In this document: piece after piece, positions 37,201 to 47,397 of the stretch
Numbering within the stretch: position 1 is the stretch's first letter
How the letters are laid out: the number at the start of each line of letters is the position of its first letter
DNA from: Membranipora membranacea
Lineage: Eukaryota > Bryozoa > Gymnolaemata > Cheilostomatida > Membraniporidae
Assembly (NCBI GenBank): GCA_914767715.1
Contig: OU612066.1
Location: forward strand, 6,889,001 to 6,949,000
DNA length: 60,000 nucleotides
Reading direction: 5' to 3'
The notes under the pieces: model-generated
The model's database searches: none
What the model saw: the letters and a program-made list of their open reading frames with translations, nothing else
What the model was told of the DNA's origin: nothing
Translations under genes and position numbers: made by a program

Positions 37201-38813
37201 GTACACTATTGAGTCTGTAGGCTGAAAGCTTTGAATTATTTTGTTCATCGCACACAACGCTGCTAGGGTGTATTTATCTCTGCCACTTCCACAATTTGTG
37301 CCAACAGCCTTAATCTTCACTCTCTTCACTTTACTTGATTTACTTGCAAAAATCTTGTAGAACAAAAATCTACTTCTCAACAAAATTGACAACTTCAAGC
37401 GGTAAAAAATTCTTATGTCGTGGGTTGTGCATTGCATATTTGAAAGATTTCATTGAATATATGTGGGGTGGGCGCTATTTTGTTTTATGTTCTGTTTCGA
37501 AAGGCTGTAGGAATGTGAGGAATTTAACATTTCATGAATCTAGCAATGAGATATGACCAGTTTTAATGTGAATTTAGTAGTGAGGGCATAACATGTGGAA
37601 AGCTTCATATCTGTTATTCTCTGCTCCTGCAAAATTGACCAATTATAATTTGACCTTTTTTACTGCCCTCGCTTTTCTATGTTTCCTGTGACTAAGTGAT
37701 TACAACTCATTGGCTCATTCTTTATATGTTCCTTCATTATGATTTTTCCACAGGAATACTGACATATCAGCACAAAATGCATCCAATAGTACCACTAGTT
37801 TGAGCTTGCTCAGTGACACTTACTGTTGAATGCGTTGGCCATTGCATGCTTTGTTATATAATGTTGCCACCTGCATGATGCCTTAGTATATAATGTAGCA
37901 CATAGCTGTAGTGTATCAATCCCATTTAAGTCATACCAAGTCAAGTTTTTTAATGGTTGCCTTCTCATAGGAGAGGAAAAGATAATTCTGTAACATAAAA
38001 ATCAATCTCTGTTCCCTTATATATCATAGGAGGGCGAATGTAGCAAACTAAGTGACTCATTGGTTGATTCAAGCCATGTTGCTACCAACTGAAAATCTGT
38101 GCATAATGCAGAAATGTGTATAAATGAATCGCATGACAAGTTTTCAGTAGTGAAGTGTATATTTATTTTTTTTTTCTGTTCCAGATGCACCAAAAGTGAG
38201 CATGTACCATACCCAAGTGATGAGATCTGCTAGTATGCCATACAGTAGACCTGTTCTGTCACCCCCAGCCACTGAATCAGTCACGAAAACACAAACCATT
38301 AACAGTGTGGAGAAGTCAGCCAGCATAGAGGTCAAAATCATCCCCCGAGCCGGTAAACAACCACTGGTCCTAGCACCACAAACTGTGGAGATTAACATTG
38401 ACGGCAAGCCTGCACAGATCAAATCTAGCCCATCGAACATTGCTAACCATCCCATGACACAAAGCAGTCCACTTTTTTACTCTCCAGCGGGACGGGCACC
38501 TTACTCCTCATCAACCCCTGTAAGATCTCAGTCTACAAGGTCTGTTACAACAGGGAGGGCGATGCATTTACTCCCTGACATTGGGGCACCGGACATCACT
38601 AATGAGATTATAAGAAATGAGAGAAGAATGAGTGGAACTTTCCTCTCGTCATCCCCTAAAGGCACTCTTGTCACGACTACATCATCCATTGAACACATAA
38701 TTTCCTCGCCTCCAACTTTAGAGAGCGGTGACTCCTCCCCACGACCCTCACATAAACCTGTATTCTATACTCACTCTATGAAGAAGAAATCTACAGAGCC
38801 TAAATTTGTGTGA
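16232..38813 (+). CDS. ARHGAP29: ARHGAP29-type RhoGAP (F-BAR, C1, RhoGAP, PDZ ligand)
   Basis: GTPase-activating protein expected to switch off RhoA-class GTPases at membranes. Exons: 16232-16333, 20642-20936, 22449-22592, 22971-23052, 25271-25343, 25891-26046, 26235-26289, 27109-27282, 27899-28008, 28593-28814, 29522-29707, 30078-30337, 30751-30968, 31797-31942, 32393-32581, 33403-33537, 33812-33987, 34378-34540, 34894-35070, 35414-35495, 36304-36405, 38185-38813. Phases agree throughout; total 3876 nt, 1291 residues, against about 1260 in human ARHGAP29. Domains: N-terminal helical region (about 110-230), F-BAR (300-615), C1 zinc finger (709-756), RhoGAP (775-965), then a Ser-rich tail ending EPKFV. 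The architecture fits the ARHGAP29/ARHGAP45/GMIP family, and the PxFV end singles out ARHGAP29. The start at 16232 has a better context than the in-frame ATG at 16226. Uncertain spots: the starts of exons 6 (25885 or 25891) and 8 (27109 or 27115). Confidence 0.94.
16690..17045 (-). mobile_element. 5'-truncated LINE (non-LTR retrotransposon) remnant
   Basis: The minus strand from about 17042 to 16692 reads a 115-residue frame beginning MEAVQRRSARMLFNIPR, followed by LDLEPLEDRRQWRRIGLFRAM and ending near FFVCTSKAWNNLDPE. The xxVQRRxAR ... L.LE.LE.RR ... AWNNLP order is the region after the reverse transcriptase in Jockey/CR1/RTE-like elements. No RT core, endonuclease or poly(A) tail is visible. 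The frame is open, so the insertion may be fairly young, but it starts right after a stop codon, as expected for a 5'-truncated copy. It is antisense to the host gene. Confidence 0.75.
17929..18052 (+). other. Possible cassette exon in RhoGAP intron 1
   Basis: A T-rich tract and AG (to 17928) are followed by a 41-codon open frame (begins DYMMADNTFYSHVKNDGAG) and a GTATTA donor at 18053. It enters in phase 0 from exon 1 and leaves in phase 1. The normal exon 2 acceptor needs phase 0, but a second acceptor AG lies 10 bases in (new start 20652) in phase 1, so both forms could keep the frame. No family resemblance, so this is speculative. Confidence 0.22.
20937..22448. other. RhoGAP intron 2
   Basis: 1.5 kb of intron with no coding exon, RNA gene or recognised repeat. 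Confidence 0.6.
23053..25270. other. RhoGAP intron 4 (2.2 kb)
   Basis: No supported gene. Short plus-strand open frames (23211-23705, 23964-24164, 24738-24977) lack family resemblance and paired splice sites. A poly-G run of 7 lies near 23647. Confidence 0.55.
27109..30337 (+). other. F-BAR domain exons of the RhoGAP gene
   Basis: Five exons encode a long helical, charge-rich region beginning near VELALDRAKAWSKYAKDVI. It runs through LANKFVQPL-type sequence (here SQKFVEPLGQRRAEHEKAR), a coiled Lys/Glu-rich segment and ALKQLDKKKKLTEDILIKA, to ITLCERTMKAATIAYFQLQH. This order matches the F-BAR membrane-bending module of ARHGAP29 and ARHGAP45. Confidence 0.88.
31797..32450 (+). other. C1 zinc-finger exons of the RhoGAP gene
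   Basis: Two exons together give H-x10-C-x2-C, then C-x2-C-x4-H-x2-C-x7-C, so all eight zinc ligands are present (HSFKKLRTPSKCRVC ... CEQCHIACHKRC ... LPC). The 10-residue first spacing, rather than the usual 12, also occurs in ARHGAP29. Diacylglycerol binding is therefore doubtful. The intron falls between the two halves of the finger. Confidence 0.88.
32480..34540 (+). other. RhoGAP catalytic domain exons
   Basis: The catalytic Arg finger is in GLYRVSG (Arg codon 33412-33414). Further family landmarks are VLKLYLRQLPEPLM across the intron at 33538-33811 and NQMNPSNLGIVFGPTLLRP in 34378-34540. All canonical catalytic and GTPase-contact residues that can be judged by eye are intact, so the enzyme should be active. 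Confidence 0.92.
34081..34240 (-). mobile_element. Possible tRNA-derived SINE
   Basis: Read on the minus strand, 34177-34168 is GTTCAAATCC, a match to the RNA polymerase III B box. It is preceded at tRNA-like distance by an anticodon-arm-like stretch (34200-34180) and an A-box-like stretch, TGGTAGGGCAGTGT, at about 34231-34218. The arms pair poorly, so it is not a working tRNA gene. A degenerate tRNA-derived SINE head within RhoGAP intron 17 is the best reading. Element limits are unknown. Confidence 0.4.
35496..38184. other. RhoGAP 3'-region introns flanking exon 21
   Basis: Two introns (35496-36303 and 36406-38184) around the short acidic exon 36304-36405. No other coding exon or element recognised. 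The last intron ends in a long T tract before CCAG at 38184. Confidence 0.6.
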
Positions 38814-38938
38814 GAATCTGACCATCAGTGTTTCTGAATCTATTCACATATCTAACCTACTACTGTTTCTAGTGGACCATTTTTTATGTTTCTTTCATCA
38901 GTTGTCTTCTCTTGCCTAACATCAAGTATTATTAACTC

Positions 38939-39034
38939 TTTTTATATGTCATGACTATAGTCTGAGATCATTTTTATATGTCATGACTATAGTCTGAGAT
39001 CATTTTTATATGTCATGACTATAGTCTGAGATCA
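38939..39034. repeat. Three perfect copies of a 32-bp tandem repeat
   Basis: Units 38939-38970, 38971-39002 and 39003-39034 are identical and begin TTTTTATATGTCATGACTAT. They lie about 125 bp past the RhoGAP stop codon, hence in the 3' UTR. Identity suggests a recent tandem duplication or an assembly artefact. Confidence 0.95.
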
Positions 39035-40528
39035 TTTCCGCCGCGTCTGTCAGCGCTAGGATTCATATGTTGTTTGATCTAAAATAGTCAATTATTGTTC
39101 TAGTGAGCAAAGTTTACTGTCTATTTTTTAGTTTTGGCTAAATAAGGCCAACGATTGATTGACTGGGGCTCATAAAGCTTCATCAGCTCAGGAAAATTCT
39201 ATTTCGCTATATAGCCATATACCTTGTATAAACCTGCATTCTTTACTCAAAGTAGTCGCAACTGCATCCTGTTGTCAGGGGGTTGTTCACGATTTTGGTT
39301 GATATGTCACTGACTTGCCGAACGTGACAGGATTTTTTTTGTGAATGGTTCAGTATGGAGCAGCAAAGAGTCAGCGCTTAATCATACTATTATTTGTGAG
39401 CAAAATGCAATTGACTAATTTATTGGCTGATGGCATCTTCCAGTTTTATATATAATATATTATACTCTTTTTGCAAATGCATCGATGATGGCAAATTTTC
39501 TTAAACATACTCCAATCTGCTATTTTTAGACCTAATATACTATGATAGTTTTACTAGGTTAGTTTTACATGAGCTATACTCTCAATAAATAATTGTTTTA
39601 TTTATGAAAAAGATCAAATTTACACCTTCTTCTCTTTTGAACGGAAAGACATCACCGAAGGCAGTTGTAATTATTTTGCCTTTTCATTATGATGCAACTC
39701 AAATGATGGTAAAAGCCACCAATAAAATATTTTCACATCATAGAGATATTTATTTATATAATACAATAGAAAAGATCTGTCATTGCTGTAACACACTTCT
39801 CATGCAGACTTAATCGATATGCATGTAATGAAGGACTATTGAATTCAATATTTTAAAATCTCTAAGATCAGAGTCATTAAAGATTTTTGATCCAGTTACT
39901 TCATTTGCTTATTTGAATAAGACATAGTTACAATCTATTATTCCATCTGCAAATGCTGCCATTGGAAAACAGTCATTTTTGTGGCTGTAAATCATAGCTT
40001 TTGTCGGCTATAACTGTTAACACTCTAACACTTTCAATAGGCTGGTGAAATGTTATAGTAATATGTCGCTAATTGCGACTTTCATGTTTAATAGCACATA
40101 TTTCATATCATGGATAAACTGCCTATAGGACTGTTGTTTATGAATTTGGTAAGTGGACTAAATATTGGCATACTCAACTTGAACTTGTAGGTTTTTAGGT
40201 GTTAAACTGCATGCGAATCAAACAGCTCTCAATATGCTACCATCAGAATCTTATGAATGCGCATTAGATGGATTTAGTGTTAAAAATTCATGAAATAACA
40301 GCTTGGATAATTGTTTAATCAGTAATTTGACCCTCGCTGCTTTTCAATGCCATTTGATGCTATTACGAATGAACAGTCTTAGTTAATTAATTAGATGAGT
40401 TGGAAAATTTAAGCTGTTCTGAAATGCTGACAGGCTGTCAGGCATGATGCCTGTGTTATGGTACAGTGCGTTTTAACCAGGTTCAGTTCCGTTGTTGACC
40501 AGCTGCTACAAGAAACAAGGTCGTGGTC
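39035..40528. other. RhoGAP 3' UTR and intergenic region
   Basis: A canonical AATAAA at 39584-39589 is the first good polyadenylation signal after the RhoGAP stop and would give a 3' UTR of about 0.8 kb. The remaining ~0.9 kb holds the promoter and 5' UTR of the next gene. No other feature seen. Confidence 0.55.
39584..39589 (+). promoter_or_regulatory. Polyadenylation signal AATAAA (RhoGAP gene)
   Basis: Canonical hexamer 771 bases past the stop codon, followed by a T-rich stretch. Confidence 0.45.
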
Positions 40529-43500
40529 ATGAATCGAGGTGAGAGAATCCACCCGTCGCGAAAGTCTCCGACGAAACAGCTAACCATAGCGGAGGATCCT
40601 CCACGAAGAAGGGTGAGTCTCCTCTCCGTACCAGAGGGCGCTCATGGTGTAGAGAAACGGGCATCAACACCCCTGTCAACCATAGCAGACTCTGACAAAG
40701 TAACAGCAAGAAAACAAAAGAAATCTCAGGACAAATCAAAACGGAAAAGTTTTACTGGGCCCCACCAGCGAGCTGGATGGAATAAGGGCAGACACAGAGC
40801 GCAGTGGAGAGTTGTAGGTGCTCTGGCTATTCTTACTACGACAGCCACTATGGTACTTGTGGTATTAGCCTTCACCCTAGAGGAATGGGAGGTATGTATT
40901 ATATAAATATAAATACTTATTTATAATTTGTGCTAGTACCATAAACAGATGTAATATGATATTATAATATTATGTCTTTGCGCTGTTACAATGTGTATGG
41001 TATTGCGTAGACACCAGTTTTTTTGTATAGTCCTTTCATGTCTGCAAAGTCAGCTCAAACTTTCTCCTTGACTTGTAATGCCATTAGCCATGTAATTTGA
41101 TTTAAAATGAAGCTTGTTTATGTCTAGTGGTAAAAGCCCTCGCAATGTTTAAGTACTGTGCGTCCGAACATTTTTGTTTCTTTAAACTTAATTTTTATAC
41201 CATTTAATCTGAGTAATTGCCATTTTATTGTAAGAGATGCAAAAAAAAAGTGCTATATCAAAAATCTGAATTTTGGGCGCACATCGAAGACAATCCAGTG
41301 ACCTTGTAAAGGTTAAAGCTAAGTTTTATATTTTTCTGTCAGGTCATCACATATAATGAAGAAAAGTTGCAAGTTTTGTCCGAAGGGACCGGGATTGACA
41401 TCACATCTTATCCATCATATTTCTTACTGGACCATTATGTGCCAGGATCCAATACCACCCAGCTGGCAGTCTCAAAAACCATGATAAACGGCATGATGGG
41501 ATTATGTGATACCGTTAATGGTGAGTTATGGAATCGAGGAATTTGGAGTTAAATTTGGTTATTGTGCTAAAAACACATTTCCATTTTAAGTTTGAACCAT
41601 ATCTCACAGTTTTAAGAAGATGAATACTAAAAGGCACAAAGCTGGACAAAAATCTTGAAGTTCTAGTTTTTGGCATGATAAAATATCTACGATTAGTTTT
41701 GTAACAATCCTTGATTCTCTTTGTAACAAAGATTGATCTTCGCATCTTCAAACTCTAAATTGCTGATAGAAATGGAGATGAACTACCTGAAATGAAGAGT
41801 TTCACTCTTGTATCTTTATTCTTGGACATGAACTGCACACACATATTAAACCCTTGATCTTCACTTCAAGGACCTTAATTATGGTGTGTACCGATATCGA
41901 GATGATTGAACAGCTCTATTAATAGCGGAACTATTATATTATTTCACAAGTGATCATGCAAAATCATGCATGTCACTTTCCTGAAATGAACATTATTGCC
42001 GATATCCGCACAATGAACTTTAAAAAAAAATTCAGTTGCTCATTATAACTTCTTATTCTGTCAGATATTGGGTCTCAATCAAACGTAATTCAAAATCTTG
42101 AGGATTAAACCCGATTAAATCTTAGACATAAATATAACAATTTATGAACTGAAGTTTTACCATTAGCATGACCCTAATTGGTCTTGTGCAATAAATTTCA
42201 GACTGTCTGTATCACTGTTAATATCAACAATTTCTAAATAAAATGAAAGCTTTTCTCATATTGTAGAAACTGAAAAGGCAAATCTCACTGCCAGTGGCGT
42301 TGTTTGGCTATCTCAAGACTGTATAATTTATTCCCTCTCTGGACCTAGTGAGTATAATCGAAGCAGCCCTGAATACTACAGTAAGTGTTTTTATTTGTAA
42401 ATAGATTTCCTTTTTACTTACAGTAACTGTAGCTGCTGTACTTTAGTCCCAAAAGGCGCTCGGTACGTTATGATTTGACTGACAATCAAGCAAATAGCCT
42501 ACCGTGTGTAGCTCAAAGAAAACTGTCTATGTCTATCTAGCGTAAATGCAAAATTTCTTCTATCCACTTTAGATCAGTGCTCTGCACGCATACATAGTGC
42601 TGGCTTCATATCCCTAATCCTAGTTTAAGCGCTTGAACTGTGCCGGGATAGTTGGTAGTAGCATTTCATTGTCAACCACTTTCTCCACCCACCCTACTTT
42701 CCTCAACACTTTCTCCACCCAAGGACAAGGGGCGGGTAAAGTGGTAGGGTAAGTAAGGTGGGAGAGGAGAGTGGTTGGTATTGAAATGCTACTACTAGCT
42801 CTCCCAGAACACTTTAAGCACTTAAACTACCCTAGTCAATGCTTTCCTCATCCGATCAAACTACTCCTTCACATATTGTATAAATGTATATATTCAATTT
42901 TTAGGACACACAATGACGCGAATGTCATTCACCTGTCTGATTGTCTCCTCTGTGTGCCTATCAGCCACCTGGTTACTTGGATGGTTCAGTTTTATTGGAG
43001 GACAAGTCTTACTTTGTATAGTAACTTCTACCCTGTGCCTTGCCGCAGGTATGTAGCTGTGTACAAATCAATCTTCTATCCCACTTTATTTGCCACAGTA
43101 AAGAGTTGTGCTCCCCCCACAACGGTTTTCAACTGAAAGGGGGTGGCGTTGTGACCATTTATACCTAGGTAGCCTAGATAGCATGTAGCATATTACATCA
43201 CACAAAACTTGCCAGATTTTTTCAAGATTGAAACAGCTCTGAGTTTTTGGATATCGACATCTGTTTAGTCTTGATACAGGAAGACATTAGTCAGATGAGA
43301 GGGTTTATATTAAAAGAGACTGACCTTTCAACCAACCCATGTTGGTATGACGCAGTGTCACCTTTACTTTCAGCCCTCTATCAGCTTTTCACTGGATTAA
43401 CAATGTGGACCCGAATGCATGAAGCGCTATCTCCTTTTGAGCACGAGGTCCTAATGAGTGAGATACCCATACTGCTGACTGAGAGTAAGGCTGGACAGTC

Positions 43501-43654
43501 TCTTATATACTCCTGGATAGCCACTGTGCTGGCTACAATATCTGGATTCCTGTGGATCTCAGTCTATCATACTCTGAAGAGAAACATCCAAGTTCTAGAA
43601 GGCCAAAGTCTAGGCCCCTATAACTATAACGTTTGCTGTACAAACACAATGTAG
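40529..43654 (+). CDS. Claudin-superfamily-like four-TM protein A
   Basis: Predicted membrane protein of 394 residues, unrecognised beyond fold class. Exons: 40529-40891, 41343-41520, 42267-42380, 42905-43048, 43269-43654, with consistent phases. A basic cytoplasmic N-terminus of about 95 residues carries basophilic-kinase-like sites (RRRVSLL, KRASTPL, KRKSFTG). Next come TM1 (about 98-120) and a first extracellular loop of about 95 residues with two Cys (GMMGLCDTVN, SQDCIIY) and N-glycosylation sequons. TM2 and TM3 lie in exon 4 (MSFTCLIVSSVCLSATWLL, VLLCIVTSTLCLAA). A second loop, TM4 (SWIATVLATISGFLWISVY) and a tail ending YNYNVCCTNTM complete it. Exon 4 must be read in the frame giving MTRMSFT. 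A longer frame there gives a polar product and breaks the phase. The topology, Trp-Glu after TM1 and Cys pair fit the claudin/PMP22/TARP/clarin group. The next gene is a paralogue. Confidence 0.62.
42609..42838. repeat. Long imperfect inverted repeat (fold-back element)
   Basis: The left arm (about 42611-42706) and right arm (about 42740-42836) are reverse complements over roughly 90-95 bases with scattered mismatches. For instance, GTAGTAGCATTTCA at 42655 matches the complement of TGAAATGCTACTAC at 42782. The inner segment also pairs partly, so almost the whole 230 bp could form one hairpin centred near 42724. It lies in intron 3 of the claudin-like gene A. No coding capacity; resembles a fold-back or MITE-type element. 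Flanking target duplications were not evident. Confidence 0.8.
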
Positions 43655-43706
43655 TGTAATAATAATCAATTTTGTAATATATAATAGTAGTTGTCCACTC
43701 AATCAA

Positions 43707-43712
43707 AATAAA
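43707..43712 (+). promoter_or_regulatory. Polyadenylation signal AATAAA (claudin-like A)
   Basis: Canonical hexamer 53 bases after the stop codon of claudin-like gene A. Confidence 0.5.
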
Positions 43713-43774
43713 TAGACAACTCCTAACAAAAATCTATGAAAATTCAAAATTTTCAAAATGTGATATCAAGGAGC

Positions 43775-43800
43775 TCTAGCTCTAGCTCTAGCTCTAGCTC
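43775..43800. repeat. (AGCTCT)n microsatellite
   Basis: About four and a half copies of a 6-bp unit, AGCTCT, just downstream of claudin-like gene A. Confidence 0.85.
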
Positions 43801-44691
43801 TTTAGTAATAGCAAAGAGAAAAAGTGGGGGAGACGGAGTGGAGTATTTTTCACTGTTGAGGTAGCTGTGCATGGTTGAAGGGAATTTATATTCTCGTAAC
43901 GCTCTCGTCGAGGTTAAAAGGCATGCAATAAGATAGTTTCATTCATTCTTTTCACACTTCGGCTTATCCACAACATACCTTGTTCCTCTACATGAAAGCT
44001 CATCAGACGCATAGTCATACTCTGTCAGACAGGGCGCCAGAGCTCTAACTAAGTCACACGTAAATAATTTGCTTTTCTATAAGTTGAGTCAGTGTTATTG
44101 ATTGTTCTCTCCTCTATTTTTAATGATATCGGTGTCAGGGCTGCATAGCATTATTCGTCAAACATCCTTGTGATTCAGTTTAAACTTTATTTAACTAGCC
44201 TTGTCACATGGTCACTTTTGACTGTGGCTGTGTGACAGGGATAGTACCTCACTGGTGACACCCTAGGATTATCCTTATGTCAAAAGCCCCTTTGTTTTGT
44301 TCTTGGAAGCAAAACAAAATGCTACCAATCAGTGTGCTGATTATTTTTGTGTGGATTCGTCTGTCTGTTACGTTTGTTTTGTTAGCCACAATAATGTGCT
44401 AACTGCTAACACAACAAGTGCCGCATTGATTTTCAATAAAACTGCATTATAATAACTTCTTTGAATAGTTCAATTAGAATCGATATTTTCTGTGTGGCAT
44501 GACTAGCTACGAGGTAAATATAATATTATATTTCAGACGCTGCCTGTGCTTGAAATAGTCAGCTCGCTGAAAAGAACCATTAGACTTGAATGTGAACTGT
44601 TCAGTCTGCTGCGTTCAGCTGATCAGTAATGTGATTTGAGCTTGACATAAAATATTCATTCATGCAATTTGAAATCATATGACACTATAAG
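43801..44691. other. Intergenic region between the claudin-like paralogues
   Basis: About 0.9 kb that must hold the promoter of gene B. No coding exon, RNA gene or clear regulatory motif recognised. Confidence 0.5.
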
Positions 44692-47397
44692 ATGGCAGCA
44701 CTGACTTTTAACCAGACCGGAGCACTGTCTTTCATCTCCACTATTCTTATCACTGTTTTGCTGATTCTATGTTACACCATAGATAAGTGGGAGCTGGTCA
44801 CCTACAACAGGTAAGTCATTCTATCATCTCTCAGTTTATTAGGTCTCAGTTTAGCTTCCTTGTTATCTCTACTCGGTTCCATTCCTGGATATATCTACTG
44901 AGCATGCGTCTTCACATTATGATGCTTTCATTGTATGAACTACCATACTTTGAAACAAATGAGTACATCAAACAATATTGTACACTTTAACAATGTCTAA
45001 AACTGGTTTTGGTCGATAATTCTCGAGCAATAATTTACTTATAACTCTAGCCTATTTTGTCTGTGACGATGTATATCACTAACTCACATATTTCTTCTCT
45101 GATCAACTCAATCTCCCATGGGTATAAGTCCAGACCATAATGCACTTCTGAATGTTAAATTCATCTTGAAAACAATTGTAATATCCTCTTTTTAGCTCGA
45201 CCTTAGAGACCATATTGGAAAATGCGGGTCTGAATCTGACCACAAAAAGTGGATATTTTATTGTTACTCTGAACAGTACCACAATGGTAAATGGGCAGGA
45301 GGTTAATGAGCAGGTAGCACTGGCCCAGTCGCTGGAAGCTGGTATGTGGAAGACCTGCTCACTTGTACCTGGTAAGCCAGTTTTCTCATTGTCCAATAAT
45401 ACTCTTGTCACTGTTGAAATGCTGGGAAGAGGGGTGAGGATGGAAGGGAGGGATGTTGTTGTCTTTCAATAAGAAGAAGCGACCAAATGTTTGTTATCGC
45501 GTAGCTCAAGTACTTTCAATTCTCTCTCCGATTCCTCGATTGAGTCTGACAATCCGGAAACAAGGCATCATTCTCGCAGATTTCATATTCTCTTTGGAGG
45601 ATGGTATCAAGTCCAAACTGTTTTTTTCAATTGCTGCTTGTGACAATAATATCTCCATTGTTGATGAAACATTTAGAAGCATATCTTCCTCTAGTTTGAA
45701 ACTTTGAGTTGCATTCAGAGTATATGATGCAAGGAAATTTATGAGATAAAATGAAATAAAACAATATAGATATATCCATAGATCCCCAGAACCCATATCT
45801 TTTTACAAAACTGCTATATCTATAGCTACATATATGCCTTGGTGGGACTTGCAGAACTGCACAAAGGTTTGCTTCACATTATGTAATCACAGTTTGCATT
45901 TAATCTGCATTTCAGATGAAATGATGGTGGAAGTGGATAGTTTTAAAGGCATCGAACTCGCTACTAACACATGTGTTCACTACAATCCGCTTGGACAAGC
46001 ACCATATCCCTATGCCAGCGGGCCTTATCTAAGTTAGTTGCTTCATATTTCTAAAGTCAATGCGATTATAATAATTCCATTATATTACACCTTGTGAGGA
46101 ATGTGAATCAATTTTGGCTTGGGAATGTCACATACTAACTAATGTATACATTTTGTGGGACACCAGACTATATACACACATATATGGTATACTCTATGTA
46201 TATACAATGGCATGTATAGTAGTAACTTGTGTACATATTGTATTTTTGCTGGTATCTGACCTAACACAGCGCCCATGATGTTTCTAACCGGCATCGGATC
46301 TGCAAAATAGCACGATACAAAACAGTGATTCTTATTTTCTATGTGCATGCAGAATGCCAACGGATAAACACTGGAGTCTAGTTTAGATTCAGTAGCTATC
46401 ATGTTTAATTGTTTTAAACATATTGTTGGTTTTATTAATTATTAGTCTCTAGGGTCAAAGACCAACTTAATTATAAATTTATAATGAAATATTATTGATT
46501 CTCTTGCATGATGCTCATGAATGTCCCAGACTCATCCTCATACCTAGGATCAAAATGGCGCAACTGCCAGATATTCCTAACTTTCCTTTATGATATAACC
46601 AATCTGTTGTATGGCATCATTCCCTTATATACATGAGAATTAAAGAGCAGATCTCCGTCTCAGGATTGTATCACAAACTGGAGTTAACAAAATATCTACA
46701 GGTCTGTGCTGGATAAATCATTAATTTCAAATTTATTTTGACAGCGTTTAGGATGACACGTTCAGCTCAGTCTTGCATGGTGGTGGCATGTATATGTGTA
46801 TTGGCAACATTGACGCTCGGAGCTGTCAGCCTTATAATAAAACATGTCATATTGAGTATGATTGCGTCCACAGTTATCGCAGCATCAGGTATACAAAAGC
46901 TATAGTACAAATTACCATTCAATGACAAATTCTCTTTTCTTGAATTCAATTATTTTTTGGACCAAATCCAACTGAGTTTTTAATATCTGATTTTCTCAAG
47001 GAATTCCAGTGTCTTATCGTCTCACTGTCTCAAATGGGGCCTGCCACGCTCGAACATGTCAGATGATTCTATTTATGCTGATTGCTTTATAAAACAGCTC
47101 AACTCAGTGCATTGCAGTCCCATGTTTCAATTTTCAGCTATGTATCAGATGTTGGCAATGGCATTGATGCTGAAACGGCAGAGTGAGACCGTCCAACATC
47201 TCGATGTAGCCACAATACCCATCTCTCTGGAGGAATCAATGGAAATAAAGTTTGGTGTGTCAACTTATATAGCTGTTATTTCCCTTGGACTAGCAGTACT
47301 GTCAGTAGCCCTCTGGGTAATACATTCGAAAACTCTACGCGGAGCCATCAAACTCTACGTTGCTGAAACCAAATATAACCTTTGTTGCCGAACATAA
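44692..47397 (+). CDS. Claudin-superfamily-like four-TM protein B
   Basis: Paralogue of the preceding gene, about 281-296 residues. Exons: 44692-44810, 45196-45371, 45916-46032, 46745-46888, then 47063 (or 47108)-47397. The start of the last exon is ambiguous: both acceptors keep the phase, and earlier acceptors run into a stop. It has a very short N-terminus, TM1 (LSFISTILITVLLILCYTI), then DKWELVTYN, matching EEWEVITYN of gene A. The loop carries GMWKTC and a later TNTCVHY, the W..GLW..C..C pattern typical of claudins and TARPs, plus N-glycosylation sequons. TM2/TM3 are in exon 4, which begins with MTR like gene A and has the same length (144). The C-terminal part has SAMYQMLAMAL, TM4 (YIAVISLGLAVLSVALWVI) and ends ETKYNLCCRT. 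It lacks the long basic N-terminus of gene A. Function unknown; a junctional, channel-associated or scaffolding role is possible by fold only. Confidence 0.6.

Noticed and set aside
42771-43136. 121-codon plus-strand frame covering exon 4 of claudin-like A
   Set aside because: It is the longest frame there but is polar, runs through the splice sites and breaks phase. The shorter MTR frame gives two hydrophobic helices and matches gene B.
46990-47100. Earlier acceptor for claudin-like B exon 5 (near CTCAAG at 47000)
   Set aside because: In the required phase it reaches a TAA before the conserved TM4 region; acceptors at 47062 or 47107 keep the frame.
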